This document shows positions 17,924 to 26,294 of a stretch of 64,000 nt of DNA, piece by piece. A program made the position numbers and the translations under genes. The number at the start of each line of letters is the position of its first letter. Within the stretch, counting starts at the first letter, position 1. Origin of the DNA: Alphaproteobacteria bacterium (GTDB lineage: Bacteria; Pseudomonadota; Alphaproteobacteria; Micropepsales; Micropepsaceae); assembly GCA_947474645.1 (NCBI GenBank), contig CANJJD010000001.1, positions 124,001 through 188,000 of the forward strand, in the 5' to 3' direction. The notes below the pieces were generated by a model, which saw nothing but the letters and a program-made list of their open reading frames with translations, did not search any database and had not been told where the DNA came from.

Positions 17924-18502
17924 TTAGGCCGCCTTCTTGGTCAGCATGCCTTCGACGCGCTTGACCGCGGTCGGCTCGTCGGTCTTTTCGACGGCGGCGA
18001 CTTCGCGGGCCATGCGGGCCAGGGCCTTTTCGTACAACTGGCGCTCGGAATAGGACTGTTCCGGCTGGCCGCCGGCGCGGTGCAGGTCGCGCACCACTTC
18101 GGCGATCGACACCAGGTCACCGGAGTCGATCTTGGCTTCGTATTCCTGGGCGCGGCGCGACCACATGGTGCGCTTGATGCGGGCGCGGCCCTTCAGCGTG
18201 TTGAGGGCGCCGGTGACGACTTCCGGCGACGACAGCTTGCGCATGCCGACGGCCTTGGCCTTCAGGGTGGGGACGCGCAGGGTCATCTTGTCCTTTTCGA
18301 ACTCGATGATGAAAAGTTCCAGGCGGGTGCCGGCGACTTCCTTTTCCTCGATGCCGGCAACCTTGCCGACGCCATGGGTGGGATAGACGACGTGATCGTT
18401 GGTCTTGAACTCGTGCTTCTTGTTCGAGTTGGCGGGAATCTTCTTGGCCGGGGCGGCGGCGGGAGCGGCGGTCTTGGCGGGGGGTGTCTTGAGGGCGGTC
18501 AT
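17924..18502 (-). CDS. carD: CarD-family transcription regulator
   Basis: A 192-residue protein. After an Ala/Lys/Pro-rich leader (residues 1-28) comes the RNA-polymerase-interacting CarD/TRCF domain (about 29-95: HEFKTNDHVVYPTHGVGKV), then a helical DNA-binding C-terminal domain (about 100-170), and a basic tail. CarD binds the polymerase beta subunit and stabilises open promoter complexes. The start at 18502 has GGAAG five bases upstream. The 236 bp between it and fdxA hold its promoter and a stem around TTCTG-TGTG-CAGAA (18704-18717); no other gene is visible there. Confidence 0.93.
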   Translation of the reverse strand: MTALKTPPAKTAAPAAAPAKKIPANSNKKHEFKTNDHVVYPTHGVGKVAGIEEKEVAGTRLELFIIEFEKDKMTLRVPTLKAKAVGMRKLSSPEVVTGALNTLKGRARIKRTMWSRRAQEYEAKIDSGDLVSIAEVVRDLHRAGGQPEQSYSERQLYEKALARMAREVAAVEKTDEPTAVKRVEGMLTKKAA

Positions 18503-18738
18503 ATTTTCTTCCTGTACGGACAAAGCATGGGGTGATCCACCGGTGGGGGCGCCGGATGGCTGCATTCGTCAAGGTTCTAAACGAAGAAGAGGCTACCAGA
18601 AAAGGCGCCAAAATGGAAGAAAAAACCGCGCCATCCCATTGAAATAGCGTCGTTAATTTATCCGATCCGAAAGGGGCAGGCAATTCAACCGCTTGTCCGG
18701 GTTGTTCTGTGTGCAGAACACAACCGCAAGGATTGGCC

Positions 18739-19077
18739 TCAGGAGCCTGTTCCCGGCTCGGGGGAGAAGAACTTCTCGAACTTGTCCGGCACGCCCTGCA
18801 TTTCCTTGGCGTCGGCCGGGGCCTCACCCTTCTGGGCGATATTGGGCCAGGTCTTGGCGTATTCGGCGTTCACCGACAGCCACTTTTCCAGGCCCGATTC
18901 GGTATCGGCCTTGATGGCTTCCGGCGGGCATTCCGGCTCGCAAACCCCGCAATCGATGCATTCGTCGGGGTGGATCACCAGCATGTTTTCGCCTTCGTAG
19001 AAGCAGTCCACCGGGCAGACTTCGACGCAGTCCATGAACTTGCACTTGATGCAGGCTTCGGTGACGACATAGGTCAT
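18739..19077 (-). CDS. fdxA: seven-iron (3Fe-4S/4Fe-4S) ferredoxin FdxA
   Basis: A 112-residue ferredoxin of the Azotobacter FdI type. By comparison with FdI, Cys9, Cys17 and Cys50 bind the 3Fe-4S cluster and Cys21, Cys40, Cys43 and Cys46 bind the 4Fe-4S cluster; the extra Cys12 and Cys25 are also conserved. The C-terminal 55 residues form the family's extension. It carries low-potential electrons in the cytoplasm. It follows the helicase and S4 genes on the same strand, an order I recall from other alphaproteobacteria. Confidence 0.95.
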   Translation of the reverse strand: MTYVVTEACIKCKFMDCVEVCPVDCFYEGENMLVIHPDECIDCGVCEPECPPEAIKADTESGLEKWLSVNAEYAKTWPNIAQKGEAPADAKEMQGVPDKFEKFFSPEPGTGS

Positions 19078-19114
19078 GCGGGGCAGGCTCCAGGACGGCG
19101 AAAACGGGCTGTGC

Positions 19115-19432
19115 TTACGGCGCGTCGGCCCCCCAAAGCAAGCAAATTGAGGCCGCAGCGCTTTTGCGAACCGCTCTCAACTGTTCCTCAATCTCATAGA
19201 GGTTTTTGGCCTCGCTGGCGGGGCCCCTTCGTTCGGCCAGCGCCACGATCCGGACCGCCATAACCTCGGCCCCTCGGCCCAGGGTGATGACATCGCCCGG
19301 CTTCACGGCATGGCCGGGCTTGTCCAGCCGCACCCCGTTCAGCCGCACCTTGCCTGCCGCGGCCGCCGCCTGGGCCAGGCTGCGGGTGCGATAGAAGCGG
19401 GCGCAGAACAGCCATTTGTCCGCACGGCTCAT
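19115..19432 (-). CDS. S4-domain RNA-binding protein (HslR-like)
   Basis: A 105-residue protein whose first 65 residues are an S4 RNA-binding domain: [19 protein letters not shown], then [21 protein letters not shown]. Members of the HslR group bind stalled 50S-nascent-chain complexes or structured RNA. The C-terminal stretch lacks the long basic tail of E. coli HslR. The ATG at 19432 overlaps the helicase TGA (ATGA), so the S4 protein is probably made together with the helicase. Confidence 0.88.
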   Translation of the reverse strand: MSRADKWLFCARFYRTRSLAQAAAAAGKVRLNGVRLDKPGHAVKPGDVITLGRGAEVMAVRIVALAERRGPASEAKNLYEIEEQLRAVRKSAAASICLLWGADAP

Positions 19433-21963
19433 CGGATGCGCAGCGCCGCCAAACCGGCAAAGGGTGAATTGGGATCGGGCGGCGGTTCGGGCTTCTTCGG
19501 CCTGGCGCGTTCATGACGGCGGATTTTTTCCTTCATGCGCCGCAACACCGGCTTGGCGCCGGCGACTTCCACCGTCTGCCAGCCCAGCGCGGCCAGCACG
19601 CTGCGCGCTTCTTCTTTGCCGCTGCCCAAGAGCGAGACGATCTGGGCCTGCACCGTCTCGGCATCGCTGCCGCTGGCCAGCGCTTTTTCCAGCTCGTCCT
19701 CCAGCCGCTCCAGCATGTCGAAGCGGATGGCGCGGCCGCCGATCACGGCAAAGCCGCTCGCCTGCAGCGCGGCGGGATCATTGCCGCTGTCGGCGGCGAA
19801 TGACGTCAGGCCCGGCGCGGGCGGGGCGGGCGGGGAATCCTTTTTGCTCCACACGCCCCACAGCAGGGTCAGCAGGCCCGCCGCATCGGGACGCAGCAGC
19901 TTGGGCAGATAGACGGTGCGCCGCCCGAACCAGACGCCGAAACGGCGCAAGGCGCGGATCTGCGGCCCGATCTTCTCGGGCAGGGGCAAAGTCTTGCGTT
20001 CCAGGCTGGCGAAATTCTCCGCCAGGCTGTGGGCGATGCCGCGCGCTTCGCCGGGCAGGGCATCTGCCGAGCCGGTCCTGGCTTCGGCGGCATCGCGCAG
20101 CGCCAGCAGCGGCCCCAGCCTTGCGGTGATGCGCGCCGTCATCCAGGCCTCCAGACGTGCCTGCAGGCCTTCGGTCTTCACATGGGCATCGGCCAGCATT
20201 TCGATCATGGGCGCCAGCGGCGAGGGGCCGGGCGCCAGCCTGGCGACGATGGCGCCGTCCCACCACAGCTTGCCATGCTCGCTCAGGGTGATGGCGCTGT
20301 CCTCGGCCGATGCCAACGCCGTGCTGCGGGCGGCGATCTCGCTTTCCAGCCCCTTGAGTGCGGCGGCGCGCAAGGTGCGGCCATGGATGCCCACGGCGCG
20401 CGGGTCGGGGACAAAGCGGAAGCCTTCCAGCTTGCCGATAGCCTCGCCGCCGATGGAAACGCCGCCGGCTTCGTCCAGCGCCAGCGAGGCGAATTCATCG
20501 TCGCGCAGATGCTTCATCAGCACCGAGGTGCGCCGGTCAATGAAGCGCTGGGTCAGGCGTTCATGCAGGGCGTCCGACAGCCGGTCTTCCACCGCCCGGG
20601 TAGTGGCCTGCCAATGGGCGCCGTCGCGTGTCCAACCCGCCCGGTGCGCGGCATAGGTCAGGGTGCGGATCTGCGCCAGCCGGCCCGACAGGGTGGCGAC
20701 ATCGCCTTCCGTCACATCGGCGCGGGCGATCTGGCGCGCCAGCCAGTCATCGGGAATGGCGCCGTCCGTACTGAGGAACAGGAAGATGGTCCGGACCAGC
20801 CGGACATGATCGTCGGTGGAGAGTTTGCGGAAATCCGGCAACTGGCAGACGTCCCACAGCCGCGCCACGCTTTCGCGCGACGTGGCCAGCGCCGCCACGT
20901 CCTCATCCGCCGACAGGATGCGCAGCGCCACGGCATCGCTGGCGGGGCGGGCGCGCACCAGGCCGCGCCCACTTCCATTTATAACGGGCGGCGGCGCATC
21001 CAGGCTTTCGTTCAGGGCAGCCAGGCTGCGAAAGTCCAGCGCGCCATTGCGCCATTGCAGCACCCGCACCGGATCATAGCGATGGGTCTCCAGCCGCTGC
21101 ACCATCTCGTCTTCAAAAGGCTCGCAGTCACCCGTCACGCCAAAGGTACCGTCATTCATGTAGCGCCCGGCGCGGCCGGCGATCTGGCCGATCTCGGCGG
21201 GGGACAAGGGCCGCATGCGCGCGCCGTCGAACTTGTCGCGCGCCGCGAAGGCGACATGGTCCACGTCCATGTTCAGGCCCATGCCGATGGCGTCGGTCGC
21301 CACCAGGAAGTCCACGTCGCCCGATTGATAGAGATCAACTTGCGCGTTGCGGGTGCGGGGGCTGAGCGCGCCCAGCACCACCGCGGCGCCGCCGCGCTGG
21401 CGGCGGATCACTTCGGCGATGCCATAGACATCGTCGGCCGAAAACCCCACCACCGCCGAGCGGCGCGGCAGGCGCGTCAGTTTCTTGGCGCCGGTATAGG
21501 CCAGGTCGGAGAAACGGGCGCGGGCGACGAACCAGGCCTTGGGAACAAAGCGCTGGATGATGCCCCGCATGGTGTCGCTGCCCAGGAACATGGTCTCTTC
21601 CTGGCCGCGGGCATGCAACAGCCTGTCGGTAAAGACATGGCCGCGTTCGGGATCGGCGCAAAGCTGGATTTCGTCGATGACCAGGCATGCCACCGGAATG
21701 TCCAGTGGCATGGCTTCGACGGTGCAGACATAGAAGCGTGGGAATTTGGGGACGATCTTTTCCTCGCCCGTGATCAGGGCGACTTCGTTGGCGCCGCGCA
21801 GCTTGACGATGCGGTCATAGACCTCGCGCGCCAACAGGCGCAGCGGCAGGCCGATCATGCCGGACTTGTGCGCCAGCATGCGCTCGATGGCGAAGAAGGT
21901 TTTTCCGGTGTTGGTGGGGCCCAGCACCGCCGTGACCTTGGGGTGCGCATCGTGTTTGTGCAT
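19429..21963 (-). CDS. SUV3-like ATP-dependent RNA helicase
   Basis: An 844-residue superfamily 2 helicase. Seen in order: Walker A GPTNTGKT (15-22), DEIQ Walker B (97-100), SAT-like region, GALSPRTRNAQ, motif V ATDAIGMGLNMDVDH and motif VI QIAGRAGR (260-267). The DEIQ box and GPTNTGKT are typical of Suv3, the mitochondrial degradosome helicase. The long C-terminal half (about 330-844) is helical with a charged end. The start at 21963 puts Walker A at the usual distance; upstream in-frame codons look non-coding. Role in RNA turnover is inferred. Coupled to the S4 protein gene. Confidence 0.88.
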   Translation of the reverse strand: MHKHDAHPKVTAVLGPTNTGKTFFAIERMLAHKSGMIGLPLRLLAREVYDRIVKLRGANEVALITGEEKIVPKFPRFYVCTVEAMPLDIPVACLVIDEIQLCADPERGHVFTDRLLHARGQEETMFLGSDTMRGIIQRFVPKAWFVARARFSDLAYTGAKKLTRLPRRSAVVGFSADDVYGIAEVIRRQRGGAAVVLGALSPRTRNAQVDLYQSGDVDFLVATDAIGMGLNMDVDHVAFAARDKFDGARMRPLSPAEIGQIAGRAGRYMNDGTFGVTGDCEPFEDEMVQRLETHRYDPVRVLQWRNGALDFRSLAALNESLDAPPPVINGSGRGLVRARPASDAVALRILSADEDVAALATSRESVARLWDVCQLPDFRKLSTDDHVRLVRTIFLFLSTDGAIPDDWLARQIARADVTEGDVATLSGRLAQIRTLTYAAHRAGWTRDGAHWQATTRAVEDRLSDALHERLTQRFIDRRTSVLMKHLRDDEFASLALDEAGGVSIGGEAIGKLEGFRFVPDPRAVGIHGRTLRAAALKGLESEIAARSTALASAEDSAITLSEHGKLWWDGAIVARLAPGPSPLAPMIEMLADAHVKTEGLQARLEAWMTARITARLGPLLALRDAAEARTGSADALPGEARGIAHSLAENFASLERKTLPLPEKIGPQIRALRRFGVWFGRRTVYLPKLLRPDAAGLLTLLWGVWSKKDSPPAPPAPGLTSFAADSGNDPAALQASGFAVIGGRAIRFDMLERLEDELEKALASGSDAETVQAQIVSLLGSGKEEARSVLAALGWQTVEVAGAKPVLRRMKEKIRRHERARPKKPEPPPDPNSPFAGLAALRIR

Positions 21964-22347
21964 GGCGCTAGATTGTGTCTTGCCGCGGGTTAGGCAAGCA
22001 AAAAAACAGAGAAAAAGGCCCACAGTTCCTTAGGGCTCAATGTCCGCTTTGCGCCAAAAGCGGTCATTCCCAACTAGCTCTTGGTAGGGCAAAGTGTGGG
22101 CAAGATACCCACCACATCGTGCCGTAACAGCCCGGTTCTCGTCAGATTTTTCGCCCGCCACCGTTCCTTTTTTCGCCTCCTACATCCGTCTCGCATAAAG
22201 CGCTAAGCTACTTTCTCGCGGAAAGCGCGAGGGGGCGCGGCATCCGACCTGCTGCCGTCGGTCAAGCTGAACTTTCCTGCGACGACCACCTTCATGGAGC
22301 TCCAATCGGAAGGTTATATGGAGGTGAACGCTGAGCGGGACTTGGTG
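21964..22347. other. 384-bp intergenic stretch with an inverted repeat and a possible gene remnant
   Basis: No complete gene is seen. It contains an A-rich tract CAAGCAAAAAAACAGAG (21995-22011), an inverted repeat (22039-22068), a small hairpin CTCGCG-GAAAG-CGCGAG around 22214-22230, and a plus-strand open stretch after the TAA at 22204 that stays open to TAG 22375-22377 and reads like protein but has no good start until ATG 22294. Confidence 0.5.
22039..22068. repeat. short inverted repeat ATGTCCGCTTT, copy 1
   Basis: Arms AATGTCCGCTTT (22039-22050) and AAAGCGGTCATT (22057-22068) pair with one mismatch around a 6-base loop. A second copy with perfect arms lies at 25634-25665, on the other side of the three-gene periplasmic cluster. 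Confidence 0.75.
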
Positions 22348-23112
22348 CTATTTCACCAAGAGGGGGAATTTGGCTAGGCCAGTGTTGCCGTTCGAAGGAT
22401 CATAGGCATACACGTCTACAGTGTAATTGCCAGGCGCAGCTATCACGAGCTCGCCCGCAAAGGTGCTGGGTTGACCGGCATAGGTGAGCGCCGCAGCTGG
22501 ATAAATTTTGGCGCCGTCTTCCAGCATAGCTGCCAGCTGGAGCTTGTTGGAATCCCAAAGACCGCCGGGGGTGATCGGGCAGCCGCATTGCATTGTGATC
22601 TTGGCCTTGAGGGGAATGTTTGCCGGCCTGCCGCCCAGATCCACATTGGCCGGCAGCGGATCGACCAGCGAAATCACAAAGCCCGGCAGTTCCAGAACCC
22701 AGCCATCACCGCCATTGACGGATTTCCCCGGCAGCACCCATTGCGTAGACGACGCAGTCACGTTTCCGCCATTCAGGGGGCCCATCGCTGTCACGGTGAT
22801 CCGCCGCGGCCGCCGAAGATCGACAGTGGCCGTGAACTTGGCCGACTTGTCATCTGACAATGTGTCCCGCCGCGCATGCCCGTCGGCCATGATCTTGGAC
22901 GTGTTGCCGCTTTCCCCGGCGGTCAGCCCCTCTGCGAGAATTTCACCACTATCGGCATCACGCATGGTGATGCGGGCGCCGCCGATTCCGGTTCCTACGA
23001 ATTTTGCGTCCTTAGCCAGGACATGAATGACAATCTCTGTGGGCTCCGCTCTGGCCGCTACTCCGCCCGCCACCACCAAAAGCCCCGCTATCAAAATCCC
23101 TTCAATCCGCAT
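22348..23112 (-). CDS. secreted protein of unknown function with a CGCP motif
   Basis: A 254-residue protein not assigned to a family. A signal peptide (MRIEGILIAGLLVVAGGVAARA) is followed by a beta-rich chain that looks like two beta-sandwich domains, about residues 24-115 and 140-254. The only cysteines are Cys176 and Cys178 in QCGCPITPGGLW, suggesting a metal site or a disulfide; the adjacent DsbA-like gene fits either. It ends with NYTVDVYAYDPSNGNTG, an Ig-like edge. GGGAGG lies five bases before the ATG. Third gene of a minus-strand cluster, 132 bp after the DsbA-like gene. Base composition is a little less GC-rich than the neighbours. Confidence 0.72.
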   Translation of the reverse strand: MRIEGILIAGLLVVAGGVAARAEPTEIVIHVLAKDAKFVGTGIGGARITMRDADSGEILAEGLTAGESGNTSKIMADGHARRDTLSDDKSAKFTATVDLRRPRRITVTAMGPLNGGNVTASSTQWVLPGKSVNGGDGWVLELPGFVISLVDPLPANVDLGGRPANIPLKAKITMQCGCPITPGGLWDSNKLQLAAMLEDGAKIYPAAALTYAGQPSTFAGELVIAAPGNYTVDVYAYDPSNGNTGLAKFPLLVK

Positions 23113-23244
23113 TCTGTCCTCCCGTTATGATAAGGCCTGCCGGTGCGCTTTGCCTGGAAATGCCATTGTCTGATAAAACAGGACTGGCGATGACGCGGCT
23201 CACAACGGCAGCTCGCTGGTGCAACGGCCCAAGAGAGAATGGGC

Positions 23245-23976
23245 TCATTTCCTCCTGTTTGACTCCACCTGTTTCGCACGTGCTTGCGCAACCTCGGCAG
23301 AAAAATTGATATCCGCCGAATCCTGCGCAAGAGCATGGCTTCCGACGATATAGGTGGGCGTCTGGAATACCCGGATGGCGCGCGCGAGATTGAAATTGGC
23401 GATAATTTCATCCGTTACCTCCGGGGCGTACATGTCCCGCCGCAACTGTGGAATATTGAGACCTACCGACGTCGCGGTTTCCACGATCGCAGCTTCGTCC
23501 AGACGACCGGTCCGCCGCATCAAGGCGAGATGAAAGGGCCGGTATTTCCCCTGCCTGACCGCTGCCAGCGCCATCCGGGAGGCGATCATCGACTCCTTGG
23601 TCAGAATGGGAAACTCCTTCATGATAAGCTTCACGCGCTTGTCCGAATTGACCAGATGAATCAGCCGCGGCTCAGCCGCCTTGCAATAGGGGCAGACATA
23701 GTCAAAAAATTCGACAATCGTCACATCGCCCTTCGGGTTTGCAAGGACAGGAGAGCCGGGATTCGCGGTTAGGGCGTCAATCCTGGCGCGAACACGCTCG
23801 TCGCGGGCGGCGTTGTTTTCCAGCACCAACCGCTGCTTATACTCCTGCAATGCACGGGCGATGCGGGGATCGGAGGCGGAGCCTTGGGCGTGCGCCTGCC
23901 ATTCCGCGCCACCGCCGGACAATCCTGCCAACAGGGCTATTGCCAGGACGCGCGCCAGGAAGCTTGAACGGAACAT
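23245..23976 (-). CDS. DsbA-family thiol-disulfide oxidoreductase (secreted)
   Basis: A 243-residue periplasmic thioredoxin-fold protein. A signal peptide (about residues 1-31) leads to a helical N-terminal segment, then the thioredoxin fold with VEFFDYVCPYCKAAEP, active site Cys95-Pro-Tyr-Cys98, and the cis-proline loop QTPTYIVG. This layout is like the DsbA/DsbG-like Com1 or ScsC group. The start at 23976 has GGAGG five bases upstream; a TTG at 23991 would overlap the preceding TGA. It is 11 bp after the sorbosone-dehydrogenase-like gene, so cotranscription is likely. Confidence 0.88.
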   Translation of the reverse strand: MFRSSFLARVLAIALLAGLSGGGAEWQAHAQGSASDPRIARALQEYKQRLVLENNAARDERVRARIDALTANPGSPVLANPKGDVTIVEFFDYVCPYCKAAEPRLIHLVNSDKRVKLIMKEFPILTKESMIASRMALAAVRQGKYRPFHLALMRRTGRLDEAAIVETATSVGLNIPQLRRDMYAPEVTDEIIANFNLARAIRVFQTPTYIVGSHALAQDSADINFSAEVAQARAKQVESNRRK

Positions 23977-23987
23977 CTTTGCCTCCG

Positions 23988-25268
23988 TCAATTTTGGGCT
24001 TCGCCGTAGGAAATTCTCCAGATGCGGCCCCGGTTCGAATCCGCGATAAAAAGCGAACCATCCGGCGCTACGGCGGCGCCCACGGGGCGGTACTTTGCGC
24101 GGCTGACATTGCGGTCTGCCGGCGCTTCGCCGGCGAAACCGGTGGCGAACGTCAGGGGAGAACCGGCTTTCCCGGTGCGGGAGAACGGGACAAACATCAC
24201 ATCGTAGCCATTGTGGCCATCGGGCAAGTCAGGGCCGTTTCCACCATGGAAGACCACAAAGGCTCCGTTGCGGTATTTTTTTGGGAACTGGCGGCCGGTA
24301 TAGAAAACGAGGTCCAGAGGGGCGCCATGACCCGGAAACGCCACTTCCGGCGTGGCATATTTTCCATTTGTTGGCTGGGTCTTTCCGTCCCCGCCATATT
24401 CCGGAGCCACCAGGCGTATGCCGCGAGCGCCATCATAGTAGGTGTACGGCCAGCCCAGGTCGGTTGCCGTTCCCAGCCGATGCATCTCCTCGGCGATCGC
24501 GTTCTCATCGGTAGGGCTCACGATTTGCGGCCACGTCCGGCTCGTTCCGTTCCGGTTGTGCATCACCATGTGAAGACCAGCGTTCTGGTCCCAGTCCAGC
24601 GCCCCCACATCACGAACACCGGTTGCGATCCTGGTCCCATCGGACGGAAATTGTTGGTTGGGCCGATTGGCATCGAAGCGCCAGATCCCGGCTCGGACAG
24701 CCAGGTCCGGGCAGGGGCTGAGGCCCTGGGGCTGTTCACCAGCAGCGGCATTTCCCTGGACGCACAAATTGCTGCCGCCCCCGACCCCCACATAAAGATG
24801 GCCCCGGTCGTCGAAGGCGATGGGCCGCGCAGTAAAGCCCTTGTCCGGCATGCCCACGATGATCTTTACAGGTTCGCCAACAGGCGTCAGGGCATCCGGC
24901 GCGAGTTCAAAACGGTAAACGGCGGTTGGCGCCGCAACAAAGATAGCGTCACGGTGAAATCTGATGCCGGTCCCGCCTCCGACATCACCAAATCGCTTCA
25001 CTACGGCAGCCTTGTGATCCGCGTCGAAATGAATGGCGACGACACCTGATTCTTTCTCTCCCCGGAGGGAAACAAAAAGATCCCCGTTGGAGCGGAAAGC
25101 CAAGTGCCTCGCTCCCGTAATGCCGTCGGCCACAACACTGGCATGAAAGCCTTGCGGCAGCTGGAGCCCGTCGGGTTCCGCAGCCTGGGTGGCCAGCCCT
25201 GACGCCAAAACCACGATGCCGCCCATGGCAAGGGTCCACCTGCATCTATTCAACACCTGTCTGGTCAT
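23988..25268 (-). CDS. secreted beta-propeller dehydrogenase, sorbosone-dehydrogenase / PQQ sugar-dehydrogenase-like
   Basis: A 426-residue periplasmic protein with a signal peptide (MGGIVVLASGLATQAAE). The body is a six-bladed propeller of the soluble glucose/L-sorbosone dehydrogenase type: LPQGFHASVVADGITGARHLAF, DLFVSLRGEK, GHLYVGVGGGSN, GVRDVGALDWDQNAGL, and the C-terminal blade PVGAAVAPDGSLFIADSNRGRIWRI. Related enzymes bind PQQ and oxidise aldoses or sorbosone. No PQQ genes are in the window. Two Cys in SNLCVQG and SPCPDL could form a disulfide made by the next gene's product. GGAA precedes the ATG. First gene of the cluster. Confidence 0.82.
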   Translation of the reverse strand: MTRQVLNRCRWTLAMGGIVVLASGLATQAAEPDGLQLPQGFHASVVADGITGARHLAFRSNGDLFVSLRGEKESGVVAIHFDADHKAAVVKRFGDVGGGTGIRFHRDAIFVAAPTAVYRFELAPDALTPVGEPVKIIVGMPDKGFTARPIAFDDRGHLYVGVGGGSNLCVQGNAAAGEQPQGLSPCPDLAVRAGIWRFDANRPNQQFPSDGTRIATGVRDVGALDWDQNAGLHMVMHNRNGTSRTWPQIVSPTDENAIAEEMHRLGTATDLGWPYTYYDGARGIRLVAPEYGGDGKTQPTNGKYATPEVAFPGHGAPLDLVFYTGRQFPKKYRNGAFVVFHGGNGPDLPDGHNGYDVMFVPFSRTGKAGSPLTFATGFAGEAPADRNVSRAKYRPVGAAVAPDGSLFIADSNRGRIWRISYGEAQN

Positions 25269-25757
25269 ATTGTTTTCCTTCTGCTGCTTGGCCTGGAAGC
25301 GCGCCTTGGCGCTTTGGAGGGACGCCAGTCGCGTTGAGTTGCGCCGACAATCTTAGCGTCGTGATAAGAATCTTCGATCAAGGTCTGCATGGCGACGCGC
25401 GCGGCCGCGGGGTCACGCATTGCGATGCTTCCGCCCCGTCCTTTTCCTCAGACACCGCGGCCCCCACAGCCTTATTTTCGGCCATTGAGCCAGACGGGAA
25501 CTTTGCTGGCAACGGGGGTACGATTACGGACCGAATGACGCGCTATTTCAGGCATCTACGGCTGGCGTCGGACTCCGCCGGCCAAATAGCCTCATCGGCA
25601 TCAGAAAAAACGGGAGCCGGAAGCTTCCACCGCGAATGTCCGCTTTGGGTCATAAGCGGACATTCAGACAAGCAAAAATAAAAACAGAGCCGGTGTCGCC
25701 AAAGGCGTTACCTGAGCTGCCTTTTCAAAATCCCGCGCCAATGCGGTCACAATTTCA
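25269..25757. other. 489-bp gene-poor stretch upstream of the periplasmic cluster
   Basis: No convincing gene. It must hold the promoter of the sorbosone-dehydrogenase-like gene near 25269-25380. A 115-codon plus-strand reading frame (25334-25681) starts with TTG, has no ribosome site and reads through the repeat at 25634-25665, so it is not taken as a gene. An A-rich tract CAAGCAAAAATAAAAACAGA (25669-25688) resembles one at 21995. Confidence 0.5.
25634..25665. repeat. short inverted repeat ATGTCCGCTTT, copy 2
   Basis: Perfect 12-bp arms GAATGTCCGCTT (25634-25645) and AAGCGGACATTC (25654-25665) around an 8-base loop. Partner of the copy at 22039-22068. Confidence 0.8.
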
Positions 25758-25997
25758 TCAGTTGCCGCGGCCGGCGCTGATGCCGGCATTGGTTTCCGCG
25801 ATCGCCTGGTCGATCAGTGCGATGGCTTTGATGCGATGGCCGCCCTTGTTGGCCAGGGCGTTCTGAAGTTCCGAGCGCGCGGTGCGCAGCGCGTCCAGCG
25901 CCGCATACATGTGCGGCTGCTGCGCGACGGCCTGGCCGATCAGCATGCCCGCCGCCAGGGTTCCGGTCAGCGCCAATGCCTGAATTTTCGAAATCAT
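25758..25997 (-). CDS. small secreted helical protein
   Basis: A 79-residue protein with a signal peptide (ISKIQALALTGTLAAGMLIGQAVAQ). The mature part is two helices with the pattern MYAALDALRTARSELQNA...KGGHRIKAIALIDQAIAETNAGI. I recognise this from small periplasmic proteins of Rhizobiales-type genomes with no known role. GGGAG lies six bases before the ATG. The next 297 bp (25998-26294) show no gene or clear repeat. Confidence 0.75.
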   Translation of the reverse strand: MISKIQALALTGTLAAGMLIGQAVAQQPHMYAALDALRTARSELQNALANKGGHRIKAIALIDQAIAETNAGISAGRGN

Positions 25998-26294
25998 GCT
26001 GCTCTCCCGTCTTCCGGCGTAATTGCCGGGTACAGACTAGTACGAAGGCAGTGGTGCTGTGGATGCAGCGTTAAGAACCAGTACAACACGGGAACATATC
26101 GGGCCCGAATCACTAACCAATTCAATATCTGCCTTTGTTCTCATACATTTAGCTGGATGGGCGAGGGGTCCGGACCACCACATCTAGTAGCCGACTCGAC
26201 CAATCGGGCTTTGTCTGCCCCCGGAGACTCTATTCCGTACCCGGAGCAACTTTGGGCATGAAATACCGCTCTTTTGTTACGATTTGGCCGATTT

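Noticed and set aside
20029-21993. 654-codon plus-strand frame across the helicase gene
   Set aside because: Antisense shadow; helicase motifs are intact on the minus strand.
25334-25681. 115-codon plus-strand frame in the gene-poor stretch
   Set aside because: TTG start, no ribosome site, and it reads through the inverted repeat at 25634-25665.
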